The translations under genes were made by a program, and so were the position numbers. Source: a bacterium (GTDB lineage: Bacteria > Myxococcota_A > Bradymonadia > UBA7976 > UBA1532). Taken from it: a stretch of DNA of 64,000 nt. The notes beneath the pieces were generated by a model that was not told the DNA's origin, searched no databases, and saw only the letters and a program-made list of their open reading frames with translations. Below, one piece after another: positions 21,887 to 30,073 of this stretch. Positions within the stretch are counted from its first letter, which is position 1. Each line of letters begins with the position of its first letter. The DNA lies in contig JAUHXC010000001.1 of assembly GCA_030427205.1 (NCBI GenBank), positions 682,001 to 746,000 of the forward strand, given 5' to 3'.

Positions 21887-23409
21887 CCGGGCTGCTGGGG
21901 TCGGGCGGGCTGGCCGCGCTGCTGGGGCCATTGCTGCTGCTCGCGGCTCCCGATGTGCCCGCGGGCATCACCGGGCCGCTCGCCGTCTTCTGGGGCGGCG
22001 GGCAGACGTGGGCGGTCGAGGTCGACGCCGAGCGCCTGTGGGTGGCGCCGGGATGGCGCGCGCCCGGCCCCCACGGCCCGCTGCGCTATCGCCTGCGGCG
22101 GGTCGCCGAGCGCCCGGCCCGCGACGCCGACGGCCTGCCGCGCCCCGCCCACCGCTGGACCGTCTTCGAACGGCTCGACCCCGCCGCGCGTCGCTGGACC
22201 CCGCTGACCGCCGCGCCCGAGCTGCCCGCCGAAGGCCAGCTCTTCGACGAGCAGCATGTGGTGCAGTTCGCCGGCGATACCGCCGGGTTCATGCGCTTTC
22301 GCCGCGTGCGCGAAGGCGCCGCCGCCCGCGACCGGATCTCGGCGCTGACCCTGTCGCTGCCCGGCGGCGCAGAGCGCCCGTTGCCGCCCGATACCCCGGC
22401 GGCGCTGGCCTGGCTGAAGCGCACGATCCCCGGGTTGATCGAGCCGTGCGTCGACCGCCCCGCCGGCCTGCTGACCCTCGACACCCCCGGCGGCATCACC
22501 GCCCGCTGGATGGCGCTGACCGGTATCGACCGCTGCGCCGACCGGGCCCACGGGCTGGCCATCGACCCGCCGCCCGCCGAGCGGGTGCGCCTGACCGGCG
22601 CCCGCTGGACGGGCGAGCGCTTCGCGCCCGATGTCGGGCCCGTGCTCGATCGGGTGGTCGACGTGCGGCCGCACCCCGACGGGCAGCTGGCCCTGCTCTT
22701 GAGCGGCCCGAGCCTGCCCGCCGGTCGGCTGGCGCATCGCGACCTCGCCCGCTTCGACGACCCGTGCACGCTGCGCGATCTGACGCTCTGGCGGGCCGGA
22801 CGCACCGCGCCCATCGGCCGGGTGCCCGGGCTGACCGGCGCCCGCTGGCTGGCCCCTGGCGACCCGTTTCGGGCGGTCATCGGGCAGTGGTTCAGGCCGG
22901 CCGACGCCCCGCCGTGCCACGGGCCGGTGGCCACCGCGCCGGCGCCGGTCGGCGGCCACGCCTGTCGGATCACCGAAGACGGGCGCCCCTGGGCGGGACC
23001 CGACGACCTCGCCGCCGCCGCGTGGATCGTCGACGACGGCCCGCGGGTGCGCCTGACCGTCGCGGTGCACGACGCCGAGCGGGCCGCAGCCGACGGCATC
23101 GAGCTGTACCTGGGCCCCGGCCGCCGCCCCAAGCGGGTGCACCTGGGGCGCGACGGCCTCGAGATCCGCGGCGGCCGCCGGACCCGCCGGGCGATCGCGC
23201 GCCAGCTCGACGCCCGCTTCGAGCCCACCGAGCGGGGCTATACGGGGCACTTCACCCTTCAGCGGGCGCTGCTCGGCCGGCCGCCGGCGCTGACCGTGCG
23301 GGTCGACGATAGCGACCCGGGCATCTCCGGCGCGGTGCGGCTGTGGGCGGCCGGCGCGCCGATCGACGGCCGCAACCCGCGGGCCACCCCCGTGGAGCCG
23401 GCGCCATGA
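21874..23409 (+). CDS. Secreted protein with C-terminal CBM9-like domain
   Basis: A 511-residue predicted exported protein. The hydrophobic start (LTGLLGSGGLAALLGPLLLL) is a signal sequence. The start is either GTG 21874 or TTG 21883, both overlapping the end of the Nudix-MBL gene. Residues 20-300 are beta-rich and unrecognised. Residues 330-500 (AAWIVDDGPRVRLTVAVHD and DGIELYLGPG) resemble carbohydrate-binding family 9 or DOMON-like beta sandwiches. This fits a role in glycan recognition within the acyltransferase operon; no catalytic motif is visible. The ATG of the second SGNH gene overlaps its stop. Confidence 0.72.
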   Translation: MVGLTGLLGSGGLAALLGPLLLLAAPDVPAGITGPLAVFWGGGQTWAVEVDAERLWVAPGWRAPGPHGPLRYRLRRVAERPARDADGLPRPAHRWTVFERLDPAARRWTPLTAAPELPAEGQLFDEQHVVQFAGDTAGFMRFRRVREGAAARDRISALTLSLPGGAERPLPPDTPAALAWLKRTIPGLIEPCVDRPAGLLTLDTPGGITARWMALTGIDRCADRAHGLAIDPPPAERVRLTGARWTGERFAPDVGPVLDRVVDVRPHPDGQLALLLSGPSLPAGRLAHRDLARFDDPCTLRDLTLWRAGRTAPIGRVPGLTGARWLAPGDPFRAVIGQWFRPADAPPCHGPVATAPAPVGGHACRITEDGRPWAGPDDLAAAAWIVDDGPRVRLTVAVHDAERAAADGIELYLGPGRRPKRVHLGRDGLEIRGGRRTRRAIARQLDARFEPTERGYTGHFTLQRALLGRPPALTVRVDDSDPGISGAVRLWAAGAPIDGRNPRATPVEPAP

Positions 23410-24581
23410 TGCCGACGCTGCTGCTGCTCGTCGGGCTGCTCACGCCGACCGCCGAGGCGCCCATCGAGCACCCCGAGCGCCTCAGCCGGACGTTCGTCGC
23501 GCTGGCCGGTCTGGCGGGGGAGTCGGGCCCGGTGCGCATCACCCACTTCGGCGACTCCCACGTCGCCGCCGACCTGTGGACCGGGCCGGTGCGCGAGGCG
23601 CTGCAGGCCCGCTTCGGCGACGGCGGCCGCGGCTTCGTGCTGGCCGGGCGCCCCTGGTCGAGCTACTGGCAGAAGGCCCTCGACAACGGCGCCGAGGGCC
23701 GCTGGCGGGTCGACGGCTTGCGCGGCGGGCTCGCCGACGGCTGGTATGGCGTCGGCGGCTGCTCGATGGCCTCGGTCGATCCGCACGCCGCGATCACGGC
23801 GCGGGCGCGGGGCGAAGGCGCCCGATTCGTCGAGGTGCACCACCTGCGTCAGCCGGGCGGCGGCTGCTTCGAAGTGCGCGTCGACGACCGGCCGGTGGGG
23901 CGGGTCTCGACCGCGGCGCCCTGGGTCGAGGCCGGCTTCGCCCGCTTCGATCTGCCCCGGGGCGGCGCGACGGTCAGCGTGCACCCGCTCGGCGGGCGCG
24001 AGGTGCGCCTGGGCGGGCTCGACTTCGGCGGCGGGAGAGGCGTGATCTACGACGCGCTGGGCATCAACGGCGCCCGCGCCGACCGGCTGCTGCGCAGCGA
24101 CCCGCGGGGCTTCGCCGACGACCTGCGCCGGCTCGGGCCGACGCTGATCGTGCTGAGCTACGGCACCAACGAGCTCTTCGACGACGACCTCGAGCTGGCC
24201 GACTACGGGCTGCGGCTCGACCGGATCCTGGGCCGGGTGCGCGCCGCCGTACCTGGCGCCGACTGTCTGCTGACCGGCCCGCCCGACGCCCGTCGGCGGG
24301 GGCGGCCGCTGCCGCTCATCGGCGGGGTCATCGACGCCCAGCGGGCGCTGGCCGAGGCCCACGGCTGCGCCTTCTGGGACGCCCGCGCGGCGATGGGCGG
24401 CCCCGACAGCATCCGCCGCTGGCGGCGGGCCCGGCTCGCGCAGCGCGACCTGGTGCACCTGACCCGCGACGGCTACACCCGGCTCGGCGAGGCGCTCGCC
24501 GGCGCGCTGTTGCAGGCCTTCGAGACCACCCGCCCCGAGAGCCTGCTTCGGCCGCCGGCCGGCGGTATAGTGGCGCCATGA
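23406..24581 (+). CDS. Secreted SGNH/GDSL hydrolase-like protein (paralogue of the first)
   Basis: 391 residues. A short signal peptide (MMPTLLLLVGLLTPTAEA) is followed by the SGNH domain: HFGDSHVAADLW (Ser51), LIVLSYGTNELFD, and DLVHLTRDGYTRLGEAL with the Asp-His pair. Internal blocks such as FGDGGRGFVLAGRPW and RQPGGG[C/R]FEVRV are shared with the first SGNH protein of the operon, so the two are paralogues. Unlike the first, it appears to be secreted without an anchor. It may be the second acyl carrier or transferase acting after the MBOAT protein, or a deacetylase. Confidence 0.87.
   Translation: MMPTLLLLVGLLTPTAEAPIEHPERLSRTFVALAGLAGESGPVRITHFGDSHVAADLWTGPVREALQARFGDGGRGFVLAGRPWSSYWQKALDNGAEGRWRVDGLRGGLADGWYGVGGCSMASVDPHAAITARARGEGARFVEVHHLRQPGGGCFEVRVDDRPVGRVSTAAPWVEAGFARFDLPRGGATVSVHPLGGREVRLGGLDFGGGRGVIYDALGINGARADRLLRSDPRGFADDLRRLGPTLIVLSYGTNELFDDDLELADYGLRLDRILGRVRAAVPGADCLLTGPPDARRRGRPLPLIGGVIDAQRALAEAHGCAFWDARAAMGGPDSIRRWRRARLAQRDLVHLTRDGYTRLGEALAGALLQAFETTRPESLLRPPAGGIVAP
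24566..24571 (+). promoter_or_regulatory. Candidate internal leaderless promoter (TATAGT) for the operon-end lipoprotein
   Basis: TATAGT lies inside the last codons of the SGNH gene and ends six bases before the next ATG. It uses an ATA isoleucine codon, which is rare in such GC-rich genes. No clear -35 is visible. It could give separate expression of the small lipoprotein. Confidence 0.4.
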
Positions 24582-24976
24582 TCCGCACGCTCCTGCTCGC
24601 CGGCGTCATCGCCGTGGCCTCGCTCGCCTGCGGCGCCCGGCCCGACGTGCAGCTGCCGGCCTCGGCGCCGCTGCCCGACGGCGAGGCGGTCTACCCGCTG
24701 CGCTACAACCCGCCGCCTTGCCTCGCCGACCGGCCCGAGCTGCACGTCGAGCTGCAGACCGCCGCCGGTTGGGAAAGGGTGGCGCTCGAGGACGGCGCCG
24801 ACGGTGGACGGGTCGAGGCCCTGCTCGAGCGCTTCCGGCGCAGCCCGTCGGGCATCGTGCCCGCGCTGGGCACGCTCACCAACCGGACGCGCGCCTGGGC
24901 CGGGCAGCACGGCAGCCGGGTCTTCGTGGTGCAGGTCATCGACCCGCCCGCCGCCGAGGCCCCGCCCGCCGGCTGA
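24578..24976 (+). CDS. Small lipoprotein of unknown function
   Basis: A 132-residue predicted lipoprotein: signal peptide with lipobox (VASLAC, about Cys18), then a mature part without recognised domains (YPLRYNPPPCLADRPELHVE). Its ATG overlaps the SGNH stop by four bases, so it is the last gene of the MBOAT run. A TATAGT element immediately upstream may allow independent expression. Confidence 0.78.
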   Translation: MIRTLLLAGVIAVASLACGARPDVQLPASAPLPDGEAVYPLRYNPPPCLADRPELHVELQTAAGWERVALEDGADGGRVEALLERFRRSPSGIVPALGTLTNRTRAWAGQHGSRVFVVQVIDPPAAEAPPAG

Positions 24977-25161
24977 TTCGCCGCCTCCGCAGCGATATGT
25001 CCTCCGGCCCGCCCGCGGGTGTTTTTCTTTCGAGTTCGGGCCTTCTGGCGCGCCGCCGTTCGTTCGCCTGGAGCGAATCCGGGCGACGTTCTGATTGACA
25101 GCGCCCCGGCGATCGTCGATTTCGCGGTCCGCGATTGAATATCTGTCTCGCTCGAGGGCGA
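24977..25161 (+). other. Convergent intergenic region without recognisable gene
   Basis: 185 bases between the converging lipoprotein and glycosyltransferase genes. It is somewhat less GC-rich than its neighbours. A CCCGCGGG palindrome followed within two bases by TTTTT (25015-25027) is a weak terminator candidate; no longer stem is visible. Confidence 0.3.
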
Positions 25162-26640
25162 TCAGGCGCCGCGGATCGGCGTCGGCTTCATCTTCTGATC
25201 CCGCGCGCCGCGCCAGACCCGCCACAGACCCCAGATCAGCGCCGCCCAGACCGGCGCGTACTCCACCCAGCGCCACAGCACGCTGTCGTGCCACTGCCCC
25301 GAGCGCAGATACTCGGGGCGCGGCAGATAGGCCACCCAGGCGGTGAGCCCCCAGACCAGCACCGCCGTCGACCACGGCGCCCGCGCATCGCCCGGGCCTC
25401 CGCCCCGCTTCAGCGCGGCCAGCGGCAGCAGCCACATCAGGTACCAGGGGTGCACCACCGGCGAGACCAGGAAGAGCGCGGTCATCATCGGGCCCAGCGC
25501 GTCGTCGAGGGTGCGCGCCTTCCACCAGCACCACAGGCAGACCAGCCCGAACAGGCCGCCGGCCACCAGCTTGGCCGCGGCGAAGGCCAGCTCGTCGGGC
25601 CAGACCTCACCCGGCGCGCCCGAGGCGCCGACCAGCCGGTGCACCGCCCAGACCGCCCACTCGGGCAGATCGAGCGGCTGGTTGCTGGCGGGCCAGACCT
25701 GCTCGAAGGGCCACAGCAGCACCGCGAACAGCCCGTCGTTGGCCCGCCAGCGCTGCCCGTAGGCCCGCAGACCGGTGAGCATATGCCCGCCCGAGGTCAG
25801 CAGGTACGGCAGGAGCATCAGCCCGGCGGCGCCGACGGTGGCCGCCGCGGCGCGGGGCCGATGGCGCAGCAGGACGGGCAGCGCGAGCACCGGCACCAGC
25901 TTGGTCCAGATGCCCACCGCCAGACCGATACCCGCGCCCAGCGTCCGGCGCAGCGTCGGCGCGGCGGCCAGGGCGGCGCCGGCCAGCACGATGCCCGCGG
26001 CGCCCACCGCGTCGATGTGCCCGCCCACCGCGCTCTCGAGCACCGGCAGCGGCGCGAAGGCGTAGAGGGCGGCCAGCGCCGGTCGCCGCCCGCTCGCCGC
26101 CGCCCAGCGCCACAGGCCGAGCACCACCAGCAGGTCGGCGCCGACGAGGGCCAGCCGCAGCAGCAGGGCCGAGGGACCGAACGCGCCGGCCGCCGCGAAG
26201 GTGAGCTGCGCCGCGGGCGGATAGATCGTCGGGATGTGGGCGTGACCGATGCGCGCGCGGATGGCGCTCAGCGTCGGATCGGCGGCCAGCCCGTCGAGCG
26301 CCGCCGCGTTCGGCGGGTGCAGATAGGGGTCGACGCCCTGCCAGTGCATCGCGCCGTCCCACAGGTAGCGCCACAGGTCTTCCGACAGCAGCGGCGGCAG
26401 CAGCAGAAGGGCCAGGCGGGTCAGCGCGGCGAGGCCGACGACCGCCCCCAGCGTGCGCCGCGTATCGGGCAGGTCGGTCCAGCGCCACCAGATGTAGAGG
26501 TAGGGGATCGACGCCAGACCGTAGCCGACGATCAAGCGCTCGAGCCGGGCCGCTTCGTCTCCGGGCATCAGGCCGAAGGCCAGCGGGATGAGGCCGACGA
26601 GCAGCCCGCAACCGAGGACCCGTCGGGCGGGGTCGATCAC
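25162..26640 (-). CDS. GT-C type integral membrane glycosyltransferase (GT87/DUF2029-like)
   Basis: 492 residues with about ten to twelve membrane helices. Typical polyprenol-phosphate-sugar dependent features are present: LLLPPLLSEDLWRYLWDG near residue 85 with acidic residues in the first large loop, then YPPAAQLTFA and VVHPWYLMWLLPLAAL. Such enzymes transfer mannose or similar sugars from a lipid carrier on the outer face of the membrane. GTG start ten bases after the GT2 stop; second gene of a two-gene glycosylation operon. Confidence 0.85.
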   Translation of the reverse strand: MIDPARRVLGCGLLVGLIPLAFGLMPGDEAARLERLIVGYGLASIPYLYIWWRWTDLPDTRRTLGAVVGLAALTRLALLLLPPLLSEDLWRYLWDGAMHWQGVDPYLHPPNAAALDGLAADPTLSAIRARIGHAHIPTIYPPAAQLTFAAAGAFGPSALLLRLALVGADLLVVLGLWRWAAASGRRPALAALYAFAPLPVLESAVGGHIDAVGAAGIVLAGAALAAAPTLRRTLGAGIGLAVGIWTKLVPVLALPVLLRHRPRAAAATVGAAGLMLLPYLLTSGGHMLTGLRAYGQRWRANDGLFAVLLWPFEQVWPASNQPLDLPEWAVWAVHRLVGASGAPGEVWPDELAFAAAKLVAGGLFGLVCLWCWWKARTLDDALGPMMTALFLVSPVVHPWYLMWLLPLAALKRGGGPGDARAPWSTAVLVWGLTAWVAYLPRPEYLRSGQWHDSVLWRWVEYAPVWAALIWGLWRVWRGARDQKMKPTPIRGA

Positions 26641-26650
26641 CGGCGGCCGA

Positions 26651-28159
26651 TCAGGTCGAGCCGGCGCCGGCCTCGCGGGCCGGATGGGGCTGCTGACGCC
26701 GGCCGAACGACCACTGGAAGAGGCTCATGACGCCGGTGTAGAGGAAGCCGACGAAGAACAGCAGCATGAACGGCAGCGCCAGCCACAGCCGGGCCTGGAC
26801 GCAATAGACCACCGTGTAGGCGAACGAGACGGCGAGCAGCAGCTCGATGGTCGGCAGCAGGTTGCGCCCGCCGCGATAGCTGCGCTTGCTCGTGCGCGCC
26901 CGCCGCTTGCCTTCGACCCCCAGCTTGGGCGTGCGCACGAAGGGCGACTCGTGGCCGAACAGCGCCTCGAGGGTGGCCTTGGTATTGTTCACCGCCAGCC
27001 CGATGCCCAGGGCGAGCACGAAGGGCAGATAGGCGATGCGCTGCTTCCAGTTGCCGCCGACCTCCCGCTGGCTGACCAGATAGAAGGTGCACACCGAGAT
27101 CGTCGCGCCCATGAAGAACGGCAGGTCGATCAGCATGGCCTCGTACCAGCCGTGATCGACGCGGATGCGCAGCGCGAAGGGCATCATCAGCGAGAGGATG
27201 ACCATCATCACGTAGGCGAGGTTGTTGCTGAGGTGGATGAACGCCTCGAACTTGATGTGCCGCGGCTGATCGCTCCTCAGGATGCGCGGCAGCAGCTTGA
27301 GGCCCACCTGGATCGAGCCCTTGGCCCAGCGGTGCTGCTGGGTCTTGAAGGCGTTCATCTCCACCGGCACCTCGGCCGGCGCGAGCACGTCGTTGAGGAA
27401 GACGAAGCGCCAGCCCTTCAGCTGGGCGCGATAGCTCAGGTCGAGGTCTTCGGTGAGCGTATCGTGCTCCCAGCCGCCGGCGTCTTCGATGCAGCTGCGG
27501 CGCCAGATGCCGGCGGTGCCGTTGAAGTTGAAGAAGCGCCCCGAGCGGTTGCGGGCGGTGTGCTCGATCATGAAGTGCCCGTCGAGCAGGATGCTCTGGG
27601 CCTGGGTCAACAGCGAGTAGCCGCGGTTGATGTGGTCCCAGCGGGCTTGCACCATGCCGACGCCGTCGTCGGCGAAGTAGGGCACCGTCTGCTCGAGGAA
27701 GTCGGGCTCGGGGGTGAAGTCGGCGTCGAAGACGGCGATGAACTCGCCCTTGGCCACCTGCATGCCCGCCTGCAGGGCGCCGGCCTTGAAGCCGGTGCGG
27801 TCGGTGCGGTGGATGTGCACGATGTCGACGCCGCGCGCGGCCCACTCGGCGACCACCTGCCGGGCGATCTCGACGGTGTCGTCGGTCGAGTCGTCGAGCA
27901 CCTGGATCTCGAGCAGTTCGCGGGGATAGCGGATGGCGCAGACGTGCTCGATGAGCCGGCGCACCACGAAGCGCTCGTTGAAGATCGGCAGCTGGATGGT
28001 CACCCGCGGCTGGATCGACGGCCCCTCGGGCAACGCGGGCTTGTTGTCCCGGTTGCGCAGGTAGAGCCACGCCATCAGGTAGCGGTGGCTGCCATAGAAG
28101 CTCAGGCCCACCAGGATGGCGAAGTATGCCCCGAGGAAGAGGATTTCCCCTGTGCTCAT
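26651..28159 (-). CDS. Membrane processive glycosyltransferase family 2 (cellulose synthase-like)
   Basis: 502 residues. One N-terminal helix precedes a GT-A domain: VTIQLPIFNE, the first Asp pair (VLDDSTDD), FDADFTPEPDFL (DxD), EDLDLSYRAQ (catalytic Asp) and QQHRWAKGS (QxxRW). Four C-terminal membrane helices follow. These are the D,D,D,QxxRW residues of processive synthases such as cellulose and glucomannan synthases; the product cannot be read. It is served by a near-consensus promoter and is followed by a membrane glycosyltransferase. Confidence 0.93.
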   Translation of the reverse strand: MSTGEILFLGAYFAILVGLSFYGSHRYLMAWLYLRNRDNKPALPEGPSIQPRVTIQLPIFNERFVVRRLIEHVCAIRYPRELLEIQVLDDSTDDTVEIARQVVAEWAARGVDIVHIHRTDRTGFKAGALQAGMQVAKGEFIAVFDADFTPEPDFLEQTVPYFADDGVGMVQARWDHINRGYSLLTQAQSILLDGHFMIEHTARNRSGRFFNFNGTAGIWRRSCIEDAGGWEHDTLTEDLDLSYRAQLKGWRFVFLNDVLAPAEVPVEMNAFKTQQHRWAKGSIQVGLKLLPRILRSDQPRHIKFEAFIHLSNNLAYVMMVILSLMMPFALRIRVDHGWYEAMLIDLPFFMGATISVCTFYLVSQREVGGNWKQRIAYLPFVLALGIGLAVNNTKATLEALFGHESPFVRTPKLGVEGKRRARTSKRSYRGGRNLLPTIELLLAVSFAYTVVYCVQARLWLALPFMLLFFVGFLYTGVMSLFQWSFGRRQQPHPAREAGAGST

Positions 28160-28191
28160 CTGCTGATCGTCCCAGACCGCGAAGTCGGCGG

Positions 28192-28220
28192 AGTATAGGG
28201 AGCCGTCCGGAGGGTGTCAA
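28192..28220 (-). promoter_or_regulatory. Near-consensus sigma-70 promoter of the glycosyltransferase operon
   Basis: On the minus strand, TTGACA (28220-28215), a 17-base spacer and TATACT (28197-28192) lie about 33 bases upstream of the GT2 ATG. The -35 is perfect and the -10 matches five of six. This is the best housekeeping promoter in the window and suggests strong constitutive transcription with a roughly 26-base leader. Confidence 0.75.
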
Positions 28221-28430
28221 CGCGCGGCCCGCGCGGCCGCCGCCCGCAAAGCCCGCCGTTGTGGGCCTCGCGGCAAATCGTCGGCCGCCGACGGCTCGGC
28301 GGGGCGCGCCTCGTCGCCCCTGGCCCCCGATCGTCATCCGCGGTAGAACCGCCGGTGACGCCTTCGGCAGGGCCCGCCTCTGCCCGTTCGGCGCCCAGCC
28401 CAGGAGCCCTTCCCAGGAGTCCCGCTGCCC

Positions 28431-29363
28431 ATGATCCGGGTCACCGAGCTGACCAGACGCTATGGCGACGTGCTGGCCCTCGACCGGGTCGACTTCAGCG
28501 TCGGCCGCGGTGAGGTGCTGGGCTTTCTGGGGCCCAACGGCGCCGGCAAGACCACCACGATGAAGATCCTGACCGGCTTTCTGGCGCCGACGGCGGGCGA
28601 GGCCCGCATCGACGGGCGGGCGGTGGACGGGCGCGACGGGGAGTTCCGCCACCTGCTGGGCTACCTGCCGGAGAACGCGCCGGCCTATCCCGAGATGCGG
28701 GTGGTGGACTATCTGCGCTTCGTGGCCCGGCTGCGCGGGCTGCGGCGGGCGGGCGACGCGGTGCGGCGCACCCTCGAGCGGGTCGGCCTCGAGCCGATGG
28801 CCCGGCGCGAGATCCGGGCGCTGTCCAAGGGCTATCGCCAGCGGGTGGGGCTGGCCCAGGCGCTGGTGCACGATCCGCCGATCTTGATCCTCGACGAGCC
28901 CACGAGCGGGCTCGACCCGAATCAGGTCGTCGGCATCCGCGCCCTGATCCGCGCGCTGGGGCAGGACAAGACGCTGATCTTCAGCAGCCACGTGATGCAG
29001 GAGGTGCAGGCGGTGGCCACCCGGGTGCTCATCCTCGACCGCGGGCGCATCGTCGCCGACGGCGCGCCCGCGGCCCTGGGCGTCGGCGAGGGCTGGAGCC
29101 GGCTGCGGGTGGTCGGCGCGCCTCCCGAGGCCGTCGTCGCGCGCCTCGCGGCCCTCGCCGCGGTGGCCGAGGCGCGGGCGGTGGCCGATGGGGTCGAGAT
29201 CCGCGGCCACGCCGACGCGCCGGCCGACGCGGCCCGCAGCGCCGCGGCCGCCGCCGTGATCGCCGCCGGCTGGGCGCTCACCGAGCTGCGGCCGGCGGGC
29301 GACGACCTGGAGTCGGTCTTCCGCCGCCTGACGGGCCCGTCGACCGGGGATGCCCGCCCGTGA
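28431..29363 (+). CDS. ABC transporter ATP-binding protein (GldA-like)
   Basis: 310 residues. Walker A GPNGAGKTTTMK (about 38-49), ABC signature LSKGYRQRVGLAQAL, Walker B ILILDEPTSGLDPNQ and the switch His in IFSSHVMQEV are present, with a C-terminal extension as in GldA/NatA proteins. It starts after an AGGAG ribosome-binding site and overlaps the permease GTG. With the next three genes it forms the Gld-like system (ATPase, permease, GldG-like, DUF4340) known from gliding operons of Bacteroidetes and found in many non-gliding bacteria. Confidence 0.93.
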   Translation: MIRVTELTRRYGDVLALDRVDFSVGRGEVLGFLGPNGAGKTTTMKILTGFLAPTAGEARIDGRAVDGRDGEFRHLLGYLPENAPAYPEMRVVDYLRFVARLRGLRRAGDAVRRTLERVGLEPMARREIRALSKGYRQRVGLAQALVHDPPILILDEPTSGLDPNQVVGIRALIRALGQDKTLIFSSHVMQEVQAVATRVLILDRGRIVADGAPAALGVGEGWSRLRVVGAPPEAVVARLAALAAVAEARAVADGVEIRGHADAPADAARSAAAAAVIAAGWALTELRPAGDDLESVFRRLTGPSTGDARP

Positions 29364-30073
29364 AGGCCCTGACCATCGCCCGGCGGGAGGTCTCGAGCTA
29401 CTTCGACCTGCCCATCGCCTACGTCGTGCTGCCGGCGTTCCTGATCCTGTCGGGGCTGTATGTCTTCGTCCTGCAGCCGTTCTTCCTGGTGGGGCGCACG
29501 ACGCTGCGGCCGTTCTTCGAGTTCGCGCCGTTCATCTTCACCCTCTTCGTGCCGGCCATCACCATGCGCCTGTTCGCCGAGGAGCGGCGCTCGGGCAACC
29601 TCGAGGTGCTGCTGACCTGGCCGGTGGGCGACCTGTCGCTGGTGCTGGGCAAGTTCTTCGGCGCGTTCGCCCTGCTGGGGGCCGCGCTGCTGCTCACGCT
29701 GCCTTTCCCGCTGGCCGTCGCCGCGATCGGCGACCTGGACTGGGGGCCGGTGCTCGGCGGCTATCTGGGCCTGATGCTGCTCGGCGGCGCCTACCTCGCC
29801 ATCGGGCTGCTGGTCAGCGCGGCGACCCGCAATCAGATCATCGCGTTCATCGGCGGCTTCGCGCTGTGCTTCGCGCTCTACGTCGCCGGCAAGGCCCTGC
29901 CGCTGGTGCCGCCGGCCCTGGCCCCGTGGCTCGAAGCGATCAGCTTCGACCTGCGCTTCGCCGGCATCGCCCGCGGCGTCGTCGACCTGCGGGACGTGGT
30001 CTTCTTCGTCAGCGCCATCGCCCTCGGCCTGGGCTGCACCGCCGAGGTGCTCACCGCGCGGCGGTGGCGCTGA
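29360..30073 (+). CDS. ABC transporter permease (GldF-like)
   Basis: 237 residues with six predicted membrane helices and the ABC-2 permease pattern (TIARREVSSYFDLPIAYVVL; LFAEERRSGNLEVLLTWPV). GTG start overlapping the ATPase stop; its TGA overlaps the next ATG. It would pair as a dimer with the ATPase. Substrate unknown. Confidence 0.9.
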   Translation: MKALTIARREVSSYFDLPIAYVVLPAFLILSGLYVFVLQPFFLVGRTTLRPFFEFAPFIFTLFVPAITMRLFAEERRSGNLEVLLTWPVGDLSLVLGKFFGAFALLGAALLLTLPFPLAVAAIGDLDWGPVLGGYLGLMLLGGAYLAIGLLVSAATRNQIIAFIGGFALCFALYVAGKALPLVPPALAPWLEAISFDLRFAGIARGVVDLRDVVFFVSAIALGLGCTAEVLTARRWR

